Shown: positions 1-9,233, counted from the first letter of the stretch. The stretch: DNA of 64,000 nt from Hymenobacter edaphi (GCF_003258365.1 NZ_QHKM01000010.1:96714-160713), one strand, 5' to 3'. The notes: a model not told the origin generated them from the letters alone. Translations and numbers: made by a program.

Positions 1-1
1 C

Positions 2-1135
2 ATCTTCCGGGCTGCTTTCGGGGCGGCCGAGCGGGTGGAGCTGCCCGCGCAGCACGCTTTCGTGGTGGCGCGGCCCGCGGTCCGGCCCGCCCGGCGCTGG
101 CTGTTGCCGGCGCTGGCCGTAGCGCTGCCGCTGCTGGTGTCGTTCGGCATCGGCAGCCGCTGGCAGGAGCGGGGGCCGGCGGCCGAGGTGGTGGTGGTGC
201 AGCCCAACGTAGACCCGTTCGAGGAGAAGTTTGAGGGCGGGGCGCGCTACCTCTCGCCCGAAGCCCAGCGCGAGCGGATGATCCGGCTGACGGAGCAAAC
301 CGTGACGCCCCAAACGCGGCTGGTGCTCTGGCCCGAAACCTCGCTGGAAACCTACCACTGGGAAAATCAGCTGGCGGCCCACCCGGACCTGCTGCGCATC
401 CGGCAGTTGCTGTCGGCTCACCCGGGCCTGCGGCTGGTATCGGGCATGACGTCCATCGGCACGTACCCGAGCAAGGAGCAAGCCTCCGAAACGGCCCGCT
501 ACCGCGACGACGTGGGCTTTTACGACGTCTACAACGCGGCCCTGCACGTGGACGGCGCCACCGGCCCCACGCAGGTCTACCACAAGTCGAAGCTGGTGCC
601 GGGCGTGGAGAAGGTGCCGGGCTGGCTGAACTCGGCCCTGGGCACCATCAACCTCGGCGGCGTGGTGGGGTCCTACGGCAGCCAGGATACGCGCACCGTA
701 TTCCGGGCCCAGTCGCCCGCCACCGACAGCAGCCTGCGCGTGGCCCCGGTTATCTGCTACGAATCCATCTACTCCGACTACGTGAGCGAGTACGTGCGCC
801 GCGGCGCCACGCTCATCGGCATCATCACCAACGACGGCTGGTGGTCCGACTCGCCTGGCTACAAGCAGCACCTGCTCTACGGCCGCCTGCGCGCCATCGA
901 GACGCGCCGCGACATTGCCCGCGCCGCCAATACCGGCGTGTCGGCCTTCGTGAACCAGCGCGGCGACATCGTGCAGCAAACCGGCTGGTGGACCCAGGCC
1001 GCCAGCCGCTACGTGGTGCACCTCAACGACGAGCTGACCTTCTACGTGCGCTACGGCGAGCTGCTGGGCCCGGCCGCGCAGGTGCTGGCCGGGCTGCTGC
1101 TGGGCTGGGCGCTGCTGCGGCGCTTCGTGAAATGA
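2..1135 (+). CDS. lnt: Apolipoprotein N-acyltransferase, C-terminal part (5' end outside window)
   Basis: Transfers an acyl chain to the N-terminal cysteine of lipoproteins at the inner membrane. The frame is open to the left edge, so the GTG at 35 is not the true start and the N-terminal membrane helices are missing. What remains is the carbon-nitrogen hydrolase domain. The catalytic Glu lies in WPETSLE (codon near 335), the Lys in YHKSKLVPG (near 584-592) and the Cys in VICYES (codon 755). NDGWWSDS and RAIETRRDIARAANTG are also typical of Lnt. A last hydrophobic helix (AAQVLAGLLLGWALL) precedes the stop, as in full-length Lnt. Its substrates would include the several lipoproteins encoded in this window. 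Confidence 0.93.
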   Translation: MFRAAFGAAERVELPAQHAFVVARPAVRPARRWLLPALAVALPLLVSFGIGSRWQERGPAAEVVVVQPNVDPFEEKFEGGARYLSPEAQRERMIRLTEQTVTPQTRLVLWPETSLETYHWENQLAAHPDLLRIRQLLSAHPGLRLVSGMTSIGTYPSKEQASETARYRDDVGFYDVYNAALHVDGATGPTQVYHKSKLVPGVEKVPGWLNSALGTINLGGVVGSYGSQDTRTVFRAQSPATDSSLRVAPVICYESIYSDYVSEYVRRGATLIGIITNDGWWSDSPGYKQHLLYGRLRAIETRRDIARAANTGVSAFVNQRGDIVQQTGWWTQAASRYVVHLNDELTFYVRYGELLGPAAQVLAGLLLGWALLRRFVK

Positions 1136-1213
1136 TTTTTCGCCGGGCATCCCTCGTCCGCACACCGAACCGCTGGTCGACCTAGTCAAGCCCCCTGCCA
1201 CGCCCCAACCGCC

Positions 1214-1561
1214 ATGCGCCAGATAGCCCGCGTGCCCCGGCCCACGATCAACATCGTCCGGCTGATGATTTACCACGATGGTGTCGGCGCGTACCTGTTC
1301 GGGTTCGACACGCTGGTGGATGCGGGCTGCCGCTGGGATGAGTGGTACGAAACAGCAGAAGACGCCCAGGGAGCGGCAGAACACAACTACGGCGTGGGGC
1401 CGGCCGACTGGCAGCCCATTCCCGATCCGCTGCCGCACTGTTACGAAACCTGCATTGCGCCGGTGCGCCCCAAAGGAAGCCCGGACGGCAACCCGCAGCA
1501 CGGTCGGCTCGAAACGCTTGTCAACAACGAATGGGTGGATTTTCACCCCGAACAACTCTGA
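1214..1561 (+). CDS. Small conserved protein of unknown function
   Basis: A 115-residue acidic, soluble protein. It resembles a small family common in Bacteroidota and cyanobacteria that reads YLFGYD near the N-terminus, WDEWYE in the middle, and DW..IPDPL..C followed by APVR.KG near the end. The same order is visible here: YLFGFD, WDEWYETAEDA, DWQPIPDPLPHC, APVRPKG, then a closing WVDFHPEQL. I know no function for the family. ATG 1214 keeps the INIVRLMIY segment that family members usually have; ATG 1268 is an alternative start. It lies 78 bp after lnt, and its stop is one base before the next start, so it is probably co-transcribed with the phosphatase gene. Confidence 0.72.
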   Translation: MRQIARVPRPTINIVRLMIYHDGVGAYLFGFDTLVDAGCRWDEWYETAEDAQGAAEHNYGVGPADWQPIPDPLPHCYETCIAPVRPKGSPDGNPQHGRLETLVNNEWVDFHPEQL

Positions 1562-1562
1562 T

Positions 1563-2369
1563 ATGGACCTCCAGCAACTCACCCAGCTCAGCCACCAGGT
1601 AGCCGAAGTAGCCCGCCAGGCCGGCCAGTTTATCCGCCAGGAAGCGGCCAGCTTCGACCGCGGCCGCGTCGAAAACAAGGGCCTGCACGACATGGTGTCG
1701 TACGTCGACCAGGAGTCGGAGCGCATTGTGGTGGCCGGGCTGCGCGCGCTGCTGCCCGAGGCCGGCTTCATCACCGAGGAGGGCACCGCCGGCCCGGCCA
1801 ACCGCGCCGAGCAGTTCACCTGGATTATCGACCCGCTCGACGGCACCACCAACTTCATCCACGGCCTGCCCGTCTACTCCGTCAGCATCGCGCTGATGCA
1901 GGGCGCGGAGCTGGTCGTCGGGGTGGTGTACGAGGTGAATCAGGACGAAACGTTCCGGGCCGTGCGCGGCGGCGGGGCCTTTGCCAACGAGCGGCCCATC
2001 CGCGTATCGGACGCGCCCACGCTCAGCAAGTCCTTGGTATCCACCGGCTTCCCGTACAGCAACTTCAACCGCATCGACCCCTACCTGGGCATGCTCAAAG
2101 AGTTTATGCGCGAAACCAACGGCGTACGCCGCGTGGGCTCGGCCGCCATCGACCTGGCCTGGGTGGCCGCGGGCCGCTTCGAGGCCTTTTTCGAGTTCAA
2201 CATCAACTCCTACGACGTGGCGGCCGGCATTCTGCTGGTGCGCGAGGCCGGCGGCCGCGTCACGCAGTTCCTGGAAGACGGGGACCCGATTTTCAACCGT
2301 GAAATCATTGCCAGCAACGGCCACGTCCACGACGAGATGATGCAGATTATCCGCCCGTTCTGGGAGTAG
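1563..2369 (+). CDS. Inositol monophosphatase family protein
   Basis: A metal-dependent, Li-sensitive type phosphatase of the IMPase/SuhB family, 268 residues, the usual length. Motif 1 is TEEG (residues 71-74). Motif 2, WIIDPLDGTTNF (87-98), supplies the metal-binding Asp90 and Asp93 and Thr96. The third metal-binding Asp is Asp218 in NSYDVAAG, where the usual Trp of WDxAAG is Tyr. The frame is open upstream to 1278, but that stretch is a shadow of the preceding small gene; ATG 1563 starts one base after that gene's stop. The substrate (inositol phosphate, or a nucleotide such as PAP) cannot be decided from sequence. Confidence 0.9.
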   Translation: MDLQQLTQLSHQVAEVARQAGQFIRQEAASFDRGRVENKGLHDMVSYVDQESERIVVAGLRALLPEAGFITEEGTAGPANRAEQFTWIIDPLDGTTNFIHGLPVYSVSIALMQGAELVVGVVYEVNQDETFRAVRGGGAFANERPIRVSDAPTLSKSLVSTGFPYSNFNRIDPYLGMLKEFMRETNGVRRVGSAAIDLAWVAAGRFEAFFEFNINSYDVAAGILLVREAGGRVTQFLEDGDPIFNREIIASNGHVHDEMMQIIRPFWE

Positions 2370-2425
2370 GCAGCGGCACCACCGGCCGTCATTGCGCGCG
2401 AACCACAGGTCGACGTCGTCAAGCG
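2370..2425 (+). repeat. Left arm of a 56-bp inverted repeat pair
   Basis: Matches the reverse complement of 2578-2633 at 55 of 56 positions. It begins directly after the stop codon of the phosphatase gene. The start, GTCATTGCGCGCGAAC, and a following GGAAGGCGTAGCCAATC recall the single element at 24248-24370, so both probably belong to one family of dispersed intergenic repeats. Confidence 0.9.
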
Positions 2426-2477
2426 CGGCAACCACCGGAAGGCGTAGCCAATCGGTCCTGACCCACGGGCCAGCCTT

Positions 2478-2530
2478 AACAACAGCACCGCCCGAAACCA
2501 GTAACTCCGGTTTCGGGCGGTGCTGTTGTT
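2478..2530. terminator. Bidirectional terminator hairpin between convergent genes
   Basis: A perfect 22-bp stem (2478-2499 with 2509-2530) and a 9-base loop. It lies between the convergent phosphatase and DUF4382 genes and is nested inside the 56-bp inverted repeat. Confidence 0.85.
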
Positions 2531-2577
2531 GGTTTCTGCCAGTTGTACCGTATCTGCTACTAGCGGAAAGCGTTCCT

Positions 2578-2633
2578 CGCTTGACGACGTCGACCTGCGG
2601 TTCGCGCGCAATGACGGCCGGTGGTGCCGCTGC
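2578..2633 (-). repeat. Right arm of the 56-bp inverted repeat pair
   Basis: The inverted copy of 2370-2425 with one mismatch. It ends 18 bases before the stop codon of the DUF4382 gene, so the two arms almost fill the gap between the convergent genes. Confidence 0.9.
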
Positions 2634-2651
2634 TTTCCTGTGTCGCTCAGC

Positions 2652-3503
2652 TTACGGCTGCAGGCTCACGTTGTCGATGGTCGTCACGGCGTTGTTGGTT
2701 ACCGTCACGCCGCCCTTGGTGGCGTTCTGGTAGGCGTTCTGCCCGCTCGGGGCCGAGGTCGTCGGGAAGTATTTCACGGTGTAAGTGCCGGCCGGCAGGC
2801 TCCAGAGCTGGTAGGCGCCGCTGGCGTCGGCCATGGTGCTGAAGGTATCGGGCACGGTGATGCTGCTGCGGATGGCCAGCACCTGCGGCGCGGCGGCCGC
2901 AGGCGACACGGTGCCGCGGATGGCCCCGTTCAGATCCTGCGCCACCACCCGGATGACGGGCTTGAGCAGGTACCGCTCGTTTTGGTTGCCGTTGCCGTTC
3001 CCGTTGCCGCGCTCCACGATGGACTTGGCCACGTCGAAGTCGAGCAGCAGCTGGTAGGTCTGGCCCGCGGTCAGGGTCACGTTCTGCAGCTTGAGCTTCA
3101 CGCCGGAGGTTTGCCCGCTGGGCGTTTTCAGCGCGTAGGTGTTGCCGTCGCGCCCCACCACGAAGTTGTTCGGGCCGAGCACCAGCCGGATTTCCTGCGG
3201 CGTGCCGGGGTTGAAGTCGGTATCGACGAGCAGGGCCGAGCGGCCGTTCACGTACTCCAGCACGTTGATGGTTTGGGGCGTGAAGGGCAGCACTTCCCAG
3301 CCGCTGGGGTCGTTTTCCGGCTTCAGGTGCAGCTCGATGCGCTGCACGTCGAGGCGAACGGCGCGGAAGTCGCCGGGGGCGTCGGTGAGGCTGATGCGCA
3401 GCTTGGCGGCGCCGGATTTATCGTTGTCCTTGCCGCAGCCGGCCAGGGTAAGCAGGGCGCCCAGGGCCAGGGCAGAAGTCAGGAATGGGACGTTCGTTTT
3501 CAT
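2652..3503 (-). CDS. DUF4382 domain lipoprotein
   Basis: A 283-residue predicted lipoprotein. The signal peptide ends in the lipobox LTLAGC with Cys23 as lipid site. The DUF4382 region follows (residues about 32-180): ISLTDAPGDFRAVRLDVQ, then strand-rich segments such as EIRLVLGPNNFVV. After a short Gly/Asn linker (GNGNGNGNQN) comes a carboxypeptidase-regulatory-like beta domain (IRGTVSPAAAAPQVLAI to TYTVKYFPT). It is probably anchored in the outer membrane or periplasm and may bind ligand or polysaccharide; the family's role is not established. ATG 3503 is chosen because it gives a clean signal peptide; the frame extends upstream to 3536. A small hairpin (3542-3562) lies just upstream. Confidence 0.85.
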   Translation of the reverse strand: MKTNVPFLTSALALGALLTLAGCGKDNDKSGAAKLRISLTDAPGDFRAVRLDVQRIELHLKPENDPSGWEVLPFTPQTINVLEYVNGRSALLVDTDFNPGTPQEIRLVLGPNNFVVGRDGNTYALKTPSGQTSGVKLKLQNVTLTAGQTYQLLLDFDVAKSIVERGNGNGNGNQNERYLLKPVIRVVAQDLNGAIRGTVSPAAAAPQVLAIRSSITVPDTFSTMADASGAYQLWSLPAGTYTVKYFPTTSAPSGQNAYQNATKGGVTVTNNAVTTIDNVSLQP

Positions 3504-3655
3504 CGGCGGGGGAAAGTTGTTAGTCAGAAAATACAACTTTAAACCAGCTCAGACGGCTGGTTTTTCGGAAGTCGACAATAAATATACCATTTACTTCGAC
3601 ACCGAAATTTCTCCCCTAACGCAGCTTCGGGCCGAATGGATACACCCCCGAAACG

Positions 3656-3689
3656 AAAACGCCCACCCGGTTGGCGGGCGGGCGTTTTT
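3656..3689. terminator. Terminator downstream of the giant surface-protein gene
   Basis: Stem 3660-3669 with 3675-3684 (one mismatch), flanked by an A-run on the left and a T-run on the right, so it can work in both directions. It is 82 bases past the stop of the minus-strand gene that ends at 3771. Confidence 0.8.
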
Positions 3690-3770
3690 GCGCCGTATCA
3701 AAATTCTTCGGGCGGGCCGCACCGAAATTGGTATAGCGACTTAGCCATCGGCCGCAGCCCGGCTGACGGC

Positions 3771-6700
3771 TTACTTCGCCTCGGCCCGGGCGCCCAGCAA
3801 GGCTTCCAGGGCTTTCAGGCGCTGCTGCAGCTCGGCCGTCTGGGCCGCCTGCGTCTGCAGCTGCTGCGTGGTCTGCGCCTGGGCGGTGCCGGCGGTGGCT
3901 TGCAGCGTGGCTACCTGCTGCTGCAGGCGGGCGTTGTGCTGCTGCAGCTCGGCCAGCTGCCGGGCCAGCTCCTGGGTGGCCGACACGTTCAGCATGGCCA
4001 GGGCTTCGTAGTCGACGGTGCGCACGTCCGGGTGCTCCAGACCGAAGACGAACACCTGCTGACCGGCCAGCTGCCGGGCGCCGCGCACCAGCAGCGTGGT
4101 GCCGCGGGCCGCTTTCACCGTACCGACGACTTCGCCGGCCTTCGTGATAAGCCGGATGCGCTGCCCGGCTTTGGCGGCCGTGGCCGGGGCGGCCGGCAGC
4201 GTCAGGCGCAGCAGCGAATCGGCTTCCATTTCAACGTTGGCGGCCTGGGCGTAGATGTCGGGCAGAAAACCGCTGTGCTGGCTCACGGCCTGCGGAAATA
4301 CCTGCTCCACTTCCTGGGCAATAACTTTTTTGAACTGCCGGCTGCCGTACTGCACCCGGTCGCGCATGGTATAGTCGGTGATGCGGATCTGGCTGAGCAA
4401 AGCCAGGTCCTGGGCGGCGTTGCTCAGGCCGATGATGGACTTGAGGCGGCGGTCGGAAGTGGCGTTGAACTCGGTGGCCAGCACGCGGCCGGTGGCGCGG
4501 ATGCTTACCGGGCCGGTATTACTGGCCGTCGAGCCGCTGGTGGCCGTGCCGTTGCCGGCGGCGGCGAAGTAGGCGTAGGCGTAGTTGCCGGGCGTCACCG
4601 AGCCCTGCACGTCGAGCGGAAACGAGGGGATATTCGTACCGATGCCCACGCGGCCGCCCTGCCCGTCGTCGGCCAGGATGGTGGTGCCGCGCAGGTAGTT
4701 CTTGTTGTCGCCGGAAAAGCGAATCCACGAGTCGCCGGGCAGGTGCACCGAGCCGTTGGGCACGTCGAGTTCCACAACGGGCGCGGTGGTGCCGATGCCG
4801 AGCTTACCCCCCTTCAGCACCATCGGTATGCTGCCGCCCCCGGCGTTAAACTGGCCATCGTTGTGCGCTCCGCCCACAATCCAGGCAAAGGACTCGCCCG
4901 AGCGGAAGTACTGCGTGCTGTTCTGCACCCCGATGCCGTAGGCAGTGCCCCACAGGTTCAGCATCTGCCGGGTGGTGTTGCCGAAAGCCAGCGTGGCGCT
5001 GCTGCCGGCGGTGTTGAGGCCCACGCCCAGGCGGTTGTTGACTTTGTCCCAGCTCAGCTGATTGGCATTGCCGGCCAGCCGGTTGTTGTCGCTGAACAGG
5101 ATGGCCCCGTCGGCCTGCCCGGTTTCGGCCTGGGTCAGGCTGATGGCGGGTGCTTCGGCGGGCCGGTTGGGCGTCAGGCGAATATAGCCGTTGCCGGTCT
5201 GGTAGCCCTGGGTGTGAATCACGTTGGTGGCGGCGGTGGGGTCGGCGTAGGAGCTGCCGCCGCCGCCGCCGCCCATCGGCCGGGCGCCGCCGCCGCCGTA
5301 GTAGCCGTCGCCGCCGTCGCCGCCGTTGTAGATGGTCGTATTCGAGCCGCCAAAGCTCCGGGTCTGGCCGCCGTCGCCGCCGTAGCGGAACCTACCGGCC
5401 GTAGCAGTAACGGAAGTAGTGCTGCCGTGCCCGGTGCCACCCACGCCCCCGCCGGCCGTCTGGCTGCCGCCGCCGGCGCCGTGGGAGCCGTTGGCGCCGG
5501 TGAGGCCACCGCCCGCGCCGCCCGCCTGCACCGGTGGAGCCCCGGTAACCTGGTAAAACTGGATGCTGCCCGCCTGGCCGCCGCCCCCGGCCACCAGCAG
5601 TAAGGTCTCGGTGCCGTTGGCTGCTACATACGACACGGAGCTGGCCCTGCCAATTCCGGTGGCCTCCGTCAGGTAAAGTTGGGCGCCGGGCGTGACGGCC
5701 AGGGTGGCCTGCACCCGCCCGCCTTTGCCGCCCGGCGAAATGATCGGGGGGCCTACCGGGTTCAACGACTGCCGCGCCTGGCCTTCGGAGCCGGCCATGT
5801 CGATCAGCACGCTGGTAACGCCCGGGGGCACCGTCCAGGCGCGGGAGCCTTCCAGCGACTGGGTCGTGCCGATGGTTTCGGTCCAGTAGCTCCCGTCGAA
5901 CAGGCTCAGGTGGTTAGTCGAGGTATTGAACACGACCAGCCCGGCGGCCGGGTTGGCAATGGCGTCGCGCTGGGCCTGGGTTACGCGCGGGGGCAAAAAC
6001 CCTCTGGTGGTAGCCGTTACGTCGAGTTGGGCCGAGGCGGCCGGGGTGCTGGTGCCGATGCCCACGCTGCCGCCGATGCCTACAGTGCCGCCGTTGCTGA
6101 TGCTCAGGCCACTGCCGCCGCCGTTGCCTACCAGCTGGCTGGTGCCCAGATTCAGGTTCTGCGTGGCGGTGTGGTTGCCCAGGTTGTCGGCTCCCACGGG
6201 CAGCGTGATGCTGTTGCCACCCGAGATGCCCAGCTGCTGCCCGGTCAGCGTCAGCGTCTGCGGCGCGGGCGCCGTAGCGGCAGTGGTTTGCACAGTGTTG
6301 TCAGGGAAGCGGAAGCCGCCCGCGCTGCTGTAAATCTGCCCGGCCACCTGCAGCTTCTGCGTCGGGTTGGTGGTGCCGATGCCCACGCCCGCGCTGCCTT
6401 TCGGCATCAGGTTCAGGGACTGATCAGTGTTGGAGCCCGCGGCATAGAGCGAGTTGTAGCCGATGCCTATGCCTTGGGTGCCGTTCCAGTGCCGAAACTC
6501 GGCTCCGTTGCTCGCGTCGTTGAAGTCGCCGGTGATGTAGAGCGGCCGGTTCGCGGCGTGGGAGCCCGTGCGGGCGGTGCCGACCGCCACGTCGAGGCGG
6601 TTGGTGGGCGCGGTCCGGCCCAGGCCCAGGTAACCCACGTCGCTGAGCACCATCTGGACGCTGCCGCCCGCGCCGGGGTCCGTCTGGTTGCCGGCGTACG

Positions 6701-7199
6701 TACCGCCCTTGTACCAAGCAAAGCCCCCGCCCGAGCGCAAGGCCAGCGTGTAGGGCTGCACACCAATGCCATAGTCGGTGCCCCACAGGTTAAGCTGCTG
6801 CGTCAGCGCGCTGCCGAAGTTGATGACGTTGCCGTTCATCGTTAGCGCCCGGGTGGCCGAGTGGTTGCCCAGGTCGTCGCCGGCCGAGCTGGGGTTCAGG
6901 TAGGTCCAGGCCGAGCCGTTGTGGTACCAGAAGCCCAGCTGCACACCGTCGGTCTGGTACACCAGCAGGCCCCGGGCCGGGCTCTGAATAGCAGCCCGCT
7001 CACTGGCCGTCATGCGCGGCGTGAGCAGGCCCTTGGTCACCGAATTAAGCTCCAGCAAGGCCGAGGCATCGGGCGCACTGGTGCCAATGCCCACCGAGCC
7101 GGTGGTCTGGGCCAGCGCGGCGGGGCCCAGCAGCGTGAGAAACGCCGCTACGGCGCCACCAAGGGCGCTGCGCGTGCTAGAACGTAGAGAAGGGTGCAT
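3771..7199 (-). CDS. Tail-fibre-like surface protein with C-terminal peptidase S74 chaperone domain
   Basis: A 1142-residue secreted protein; the signal peptide ends near PAALAQ (residue 31). Two copies of a module reading KGLLTPRMT...QR.AI..PA.GL.V...W occur near residues 50-120 and 400-470. They are separated by beta-rich stretches with repeated GIGT motifs. Residues about 545-655 are very rich in Gly. Near residue 915, TSDRRLKSIIG opens the S74 intramolecular chaperone of endosialidase domain; in that family cleavage occurs between this Ser and Asp after trimer folding. The last 75 residues form a Gln/Leu-rich coiled coil. It is likely a trimeric surface fibre. ATG 7199 is preferred over the upstream frame because the signal peptide starts there. 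A motif shared with the two-component promoter lies 131 bp upstream. Confidence 0.87.
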   Translation of the reverse strand: MHPSLRSSTRSALGGAVAAFLTLLGPAALAQTTGSVGIGTSAPDASALLELNSVTKGLLTPRMTASERAAIQSPARGLLVYQTDGVQLGFWYHNGSAWTYLNPSSAGDDLGNHSATRALTMNGNVINFGSALTQQLNLWGTDYGIGVQPYTLALRSGGGFAWYKGGTYAGNQTDPGAGGSVQMVLSDVGYLGLGRTAPTNRLDVAVGTARTGSHAANRPLYITGDFNDASNGAEFRHWNGTQGIGIGYNSLYAAGSNTDQSLNLMPKGSAGVGIGTTNPTQKLQVAGQIYSSAGGFRFPDNTVQTTAATAPAPQTLTLTGQQLGISGGNSITLPVGADNLGNHTATQNLNLGTSQLVGNGGGSGLSISNGGTVGIGGSVGIGTSTPAASAQLDVTATTRGFLPPRVTQAQRDAIANPAAGLVVFNTSTNHLSLFDGSYWTETIGTTQSLEGSRAWTVPPGVTSVLIDMAGSEGQARQSLNPVGPPIISPGGKGGRVQATLAVTPGAQLYLTEATGIGRASSVSYVAANGTETLLLVAGGGGQAGSIQFYQVTGAPPVQAGGAGGGLTGANGSHGAGGGSQTAGGGVGGTGHGSTTSVTATAGRFRYGGDGGQTRSFGGSNTTIYNGGDGGDGYYGGGGARPMGGGGGGSSYADPTAATNVIHTQGYQTGNGYIRLTPNRPAEAPAISLTQAETGQADGAILFSDNNRLAGNANQLSWDKVNNRLGVGLNTAGSSATLAFGNTTRQMLNLWGTAYGIGVQNSTQYFRSGESFAWIVGGAHNDGQFNAGGGSIPMVLKGGKLGIGTTAPVVELDVPNGSVHLPGDSWIRFSGDNKNYLRGTTILADDGQGGRVGIGTNIPSFPLDVQGSVTPGNYAYAYFAAAGNGTATSGSTASNTGPVSIRATGRVLATEFNATSDRRLKSIIGLSNAAQDLALLSQIRITDYTMRDRVQYGSRQFKKVIAQEVEQVFPQAVSQHSGFLPDIYAQAANVEMEADSLLRLTLPAAPATAAKAGQRIRLITKAGEVVGTVKAARGTTLLVRGARQLAGQQVFVFGLEHPDVRTVDYEALAMLNVSATQELARQLAELQQHNARLQQQVATLQATAGTAQAQTTQQLQTQAAQTAELQQRLKALEALLGARAEAK

Positions 7200-7329
7200 A
7201 CAACAGGGGTAAAGAGCTGGTCGAGGCCCTCCATCAGTCCGCCCGTTACACCCGCAGGCGAGAGGCAACCGAAGCCGATGAAAAGCTCCACAAAACTTCG
7301 CCCGTGCGGCGGCGCTGGCAAACGTCACT

Positions 7330-7355
7330 TGTACCGCATGTGGGTGATGCGCCGG
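7330..7355 (+). promoter_or_regulatory. TGTACCGCAT motif upstream of the surface-protein gene
   Basis: The 10-mer TGTACCGCAT followed by GTGGGTGATGCGCCGG. The same 10-mer occurs twice, as an inverted pair, between the histidine kinase and response regulator genes (9402-9453), where the inverted copy is also followed by GTGGGTGA. It is a candidate operator for the neighbouring response regulator, or alternatively a dispersed repeat. Confidence 0.5.
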
Positions 7356-7439
7356 TGTTTTTTTGCGCTTTTCCGGGGTCGGTTTCGTGCAGCGGTCCGA
7401 AGTCGGTCCGGCCGGGCAGTTGCCAGCCGGCCCCTCGGG

Positions 7440-9233
7440 CTACCCCAACGGCACCTCCAGCTGCACCCGAAAGCCGCCCTCAGGCCGCGGCCCGGCCGTG
7501 AGCCGGCCGCCCAGCGACTCGGCCCGGCGCAGTATGCTGCGCAGGCCCAGCCCGTCGGTGGCGGGCCGCACCGCCGGCTGGCCGTCGTCGTCGATGGTAA
7601 GCTGCAGCTGGCCGGGCTCCCGCCGCAGCCGGGCGCGCACGTAGCTGGCACCGCGGGCGTGCTTGACGGCGTTGGTCACGGCTTCCCGGAACACCAGGTA
7701 TACCTGCTGGCGCAGCAGCTGGGGCAGCACTTCGTCGTCGGGCCAGCCCTCGGTCAGCAGCTCGGCTTCCAGGCCGGTAGGGGCGGTGCTCTGCTGGAGA
7801 AAGTCGCGCATCCGGTCGAGCAGGGAAGTGGTGTTGTCGGCCTGCGGATCGAGGCCCCAGACCACGTCGCGCATGGTGCGGGCGGCCGTGCGGCTGTTGG
7901 TCAGCAGGCGCTCCACGGCGGGGGAGTGGGCCGGCTGCTCGGCGCCCAGCAGCTCGGCCTGCAAACTCACGCGGGTAAGCAGCGTACCCACTTCGTCATG
8001 CAGATCGGCCGCCAGGCGCTGACGCATGTTCAGCGTGGCCGTGGCCGTGGCCAGCAGGTGCCGGGCCCGCAGCCACACCACCACCGCCACCAGCAGCAGC
8101 ACGGCGCCCAGCAGCACGGCGCCCAGCAGCAGGGTGCGCTGCCGCAAGGTGGCCTCGCGAGCCTGGGTGCGGGCCTGCAGCTGCTGAATGTGCTGCCGCT
8201 GCCGGGCCAGCTGCTGTTCCCGCTGCCGGGTGGCGTACACGGCATCCAGCTCCTGGGCCTGGCGACGGGCGTTTTCGTCGAAGGCCAGGCTGCTCAGCTT
8301 GGTGAAGCGCTGCTGGTAGGCCAGGGCTTCGCGGTAGCGGCCCAGCTGGCTCAGCGCCGTTATGGCCGGCGTCAGAAAGTCGCACTCCACGCGCTTGTTG
8401 CCGACGCGCCGGGCGTCGGCAATGGACGGCTGCAGAATCCGCAGCGCCGCGGCGGGGCGCCCTTCGGCCAGTTGCAGCCGGCCGGCGGTCAGGTTGATGC
8501 ACACCTGCGTTAAATCGGTGGCGCTGACCGAGGGGTACACCGGTACGGGATGCTGCCGGACGGCGGCCGGGCGCATGGAATCCAGGCAGGCGCGGGCCAG
8601 CGGCAGGTCGTGCTGGGCCAGGGCAAACTCGGCCAGGTTGTGCAGCCCGATGACCAGGGACAACCAGGCCCGCTGCTGCCGGCAGATGCGCACCACCTGC
8701 TCCAGGTACTGGCGTTGCCGGCGCAGGTCGTGGGTTTTGCCGGCGACCATGGCCAGCATATCGTAGGCCCGCGCCTGCTGAAACAGCCGGGCCGAGCCGC
8801 CGGCCAGCCGCGCGGCCGCCTCGCCCCAGCGCCGGGCGGGGTCCAGCTGGTTGGTCATGGTGTAGGCGTAGCTCAGTTCGGCGGCTACTTCCGAGCGAAG
8901 GGCCGAGTCGGCAGCCGGGTTAAGCACCTGCTGCGCCCGGAGCATGCTGCTCAGCGCCCGGCTGGGCTGCTCCTGGTAGAAGTAGTAGCGGCCCACCGTC
9001 ATCCACAGGTGGGCCCGCACCTTGGTGGGCAGCGCGGGCCGGCTGGCCAGCCGCTCGGCCACGGGCAGGCGGGCGGCGGTTGGCCACTGATCGGCGAGGC
9101 GTAGCTGCGTGCGGCGGGGCCAGCGGCCGAAGTCGGGGTGGGCCAGGCTGTCCGGGGGAGCCGGCTGCGCTGCGCCCGGCCGGCCGGGCAGCAGGCAGGC
9201 AAGAAAAAGCCAGATCAATAAGGCGTTTTTCAC
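7440..9233 (-). CDS. Sensor histidine kinase, HisKA_3 (LuxR-type partner), TPR sensor region
   Basis: A 597-residue kinase. A signal peptide (1-22) leads into a periplasmic region of tetratricopeptide-like helices (about 60-340). A coiled linker and a single transmembrane helix (LLLGAVLLGAVLLLVAVVVW, about 380-402) follow. The kinase core has the HisKA_3 H-box DLHDEVGTLLTRV with His412 as phosphoacceptor. The HATPase domain carries the N-box REAVTNAVKHA and a G-box around DGLGLRSI. It is divergent from the response regulator at 9499 and surely its partner. No ligand can be inferred from the TPR region. It lies between that regulator and the surface-protein gene. Confidence 0.93.
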   Translation of the reverse strand: MKNALLIWLFLACLLPGRPGAAQPAPPDSLAHPDFGRWPRRTQLRLADQWPTAARLPVAERLASRPALPTKVRAHLWMTVGRYYFYQEQPSRALSSMLRAQQVLNPAADSALRSEVAAELSYAYTMTNQLDPARRWGEAAARLAGGSARLFQQARAYDMLAMVAGKTHDLRRQRQYLEQVVRICRQQRAWLSLVIGLHNLAEFALAQHDLPLARACLDSMRPAAVRQHPVPVYPSVSATDLTQVCINLTAGRLQLAEGRPAAALRILQPSIADARRVGNKRVECDFLTPAITALSQLGRYREALAYQQRFTKLSSLAFDENARRQAQELDAVYATRQREQQLARQRQHIQQLQARTQAREATLRQRTLLLGAVLLGAVLLLVAVVVWLRARHLLATATATLNMRQRLAADLHDEVGTLLTRVSLQAELLGAEQPAHSPAVERLLTNSRTAARTMRDVVWGLDPQADNTTSLLDRMRDFLQQSTAPTGLEAELLTEGWPDDEVLPQLLRQQVYLVFREAVTNAVKHARGASYVRARLRREPGQLQLTIDDDGQPAVRPATDGLGLRSILRRAESLGGRLTAGPRPEGGFRVQLEVPLG

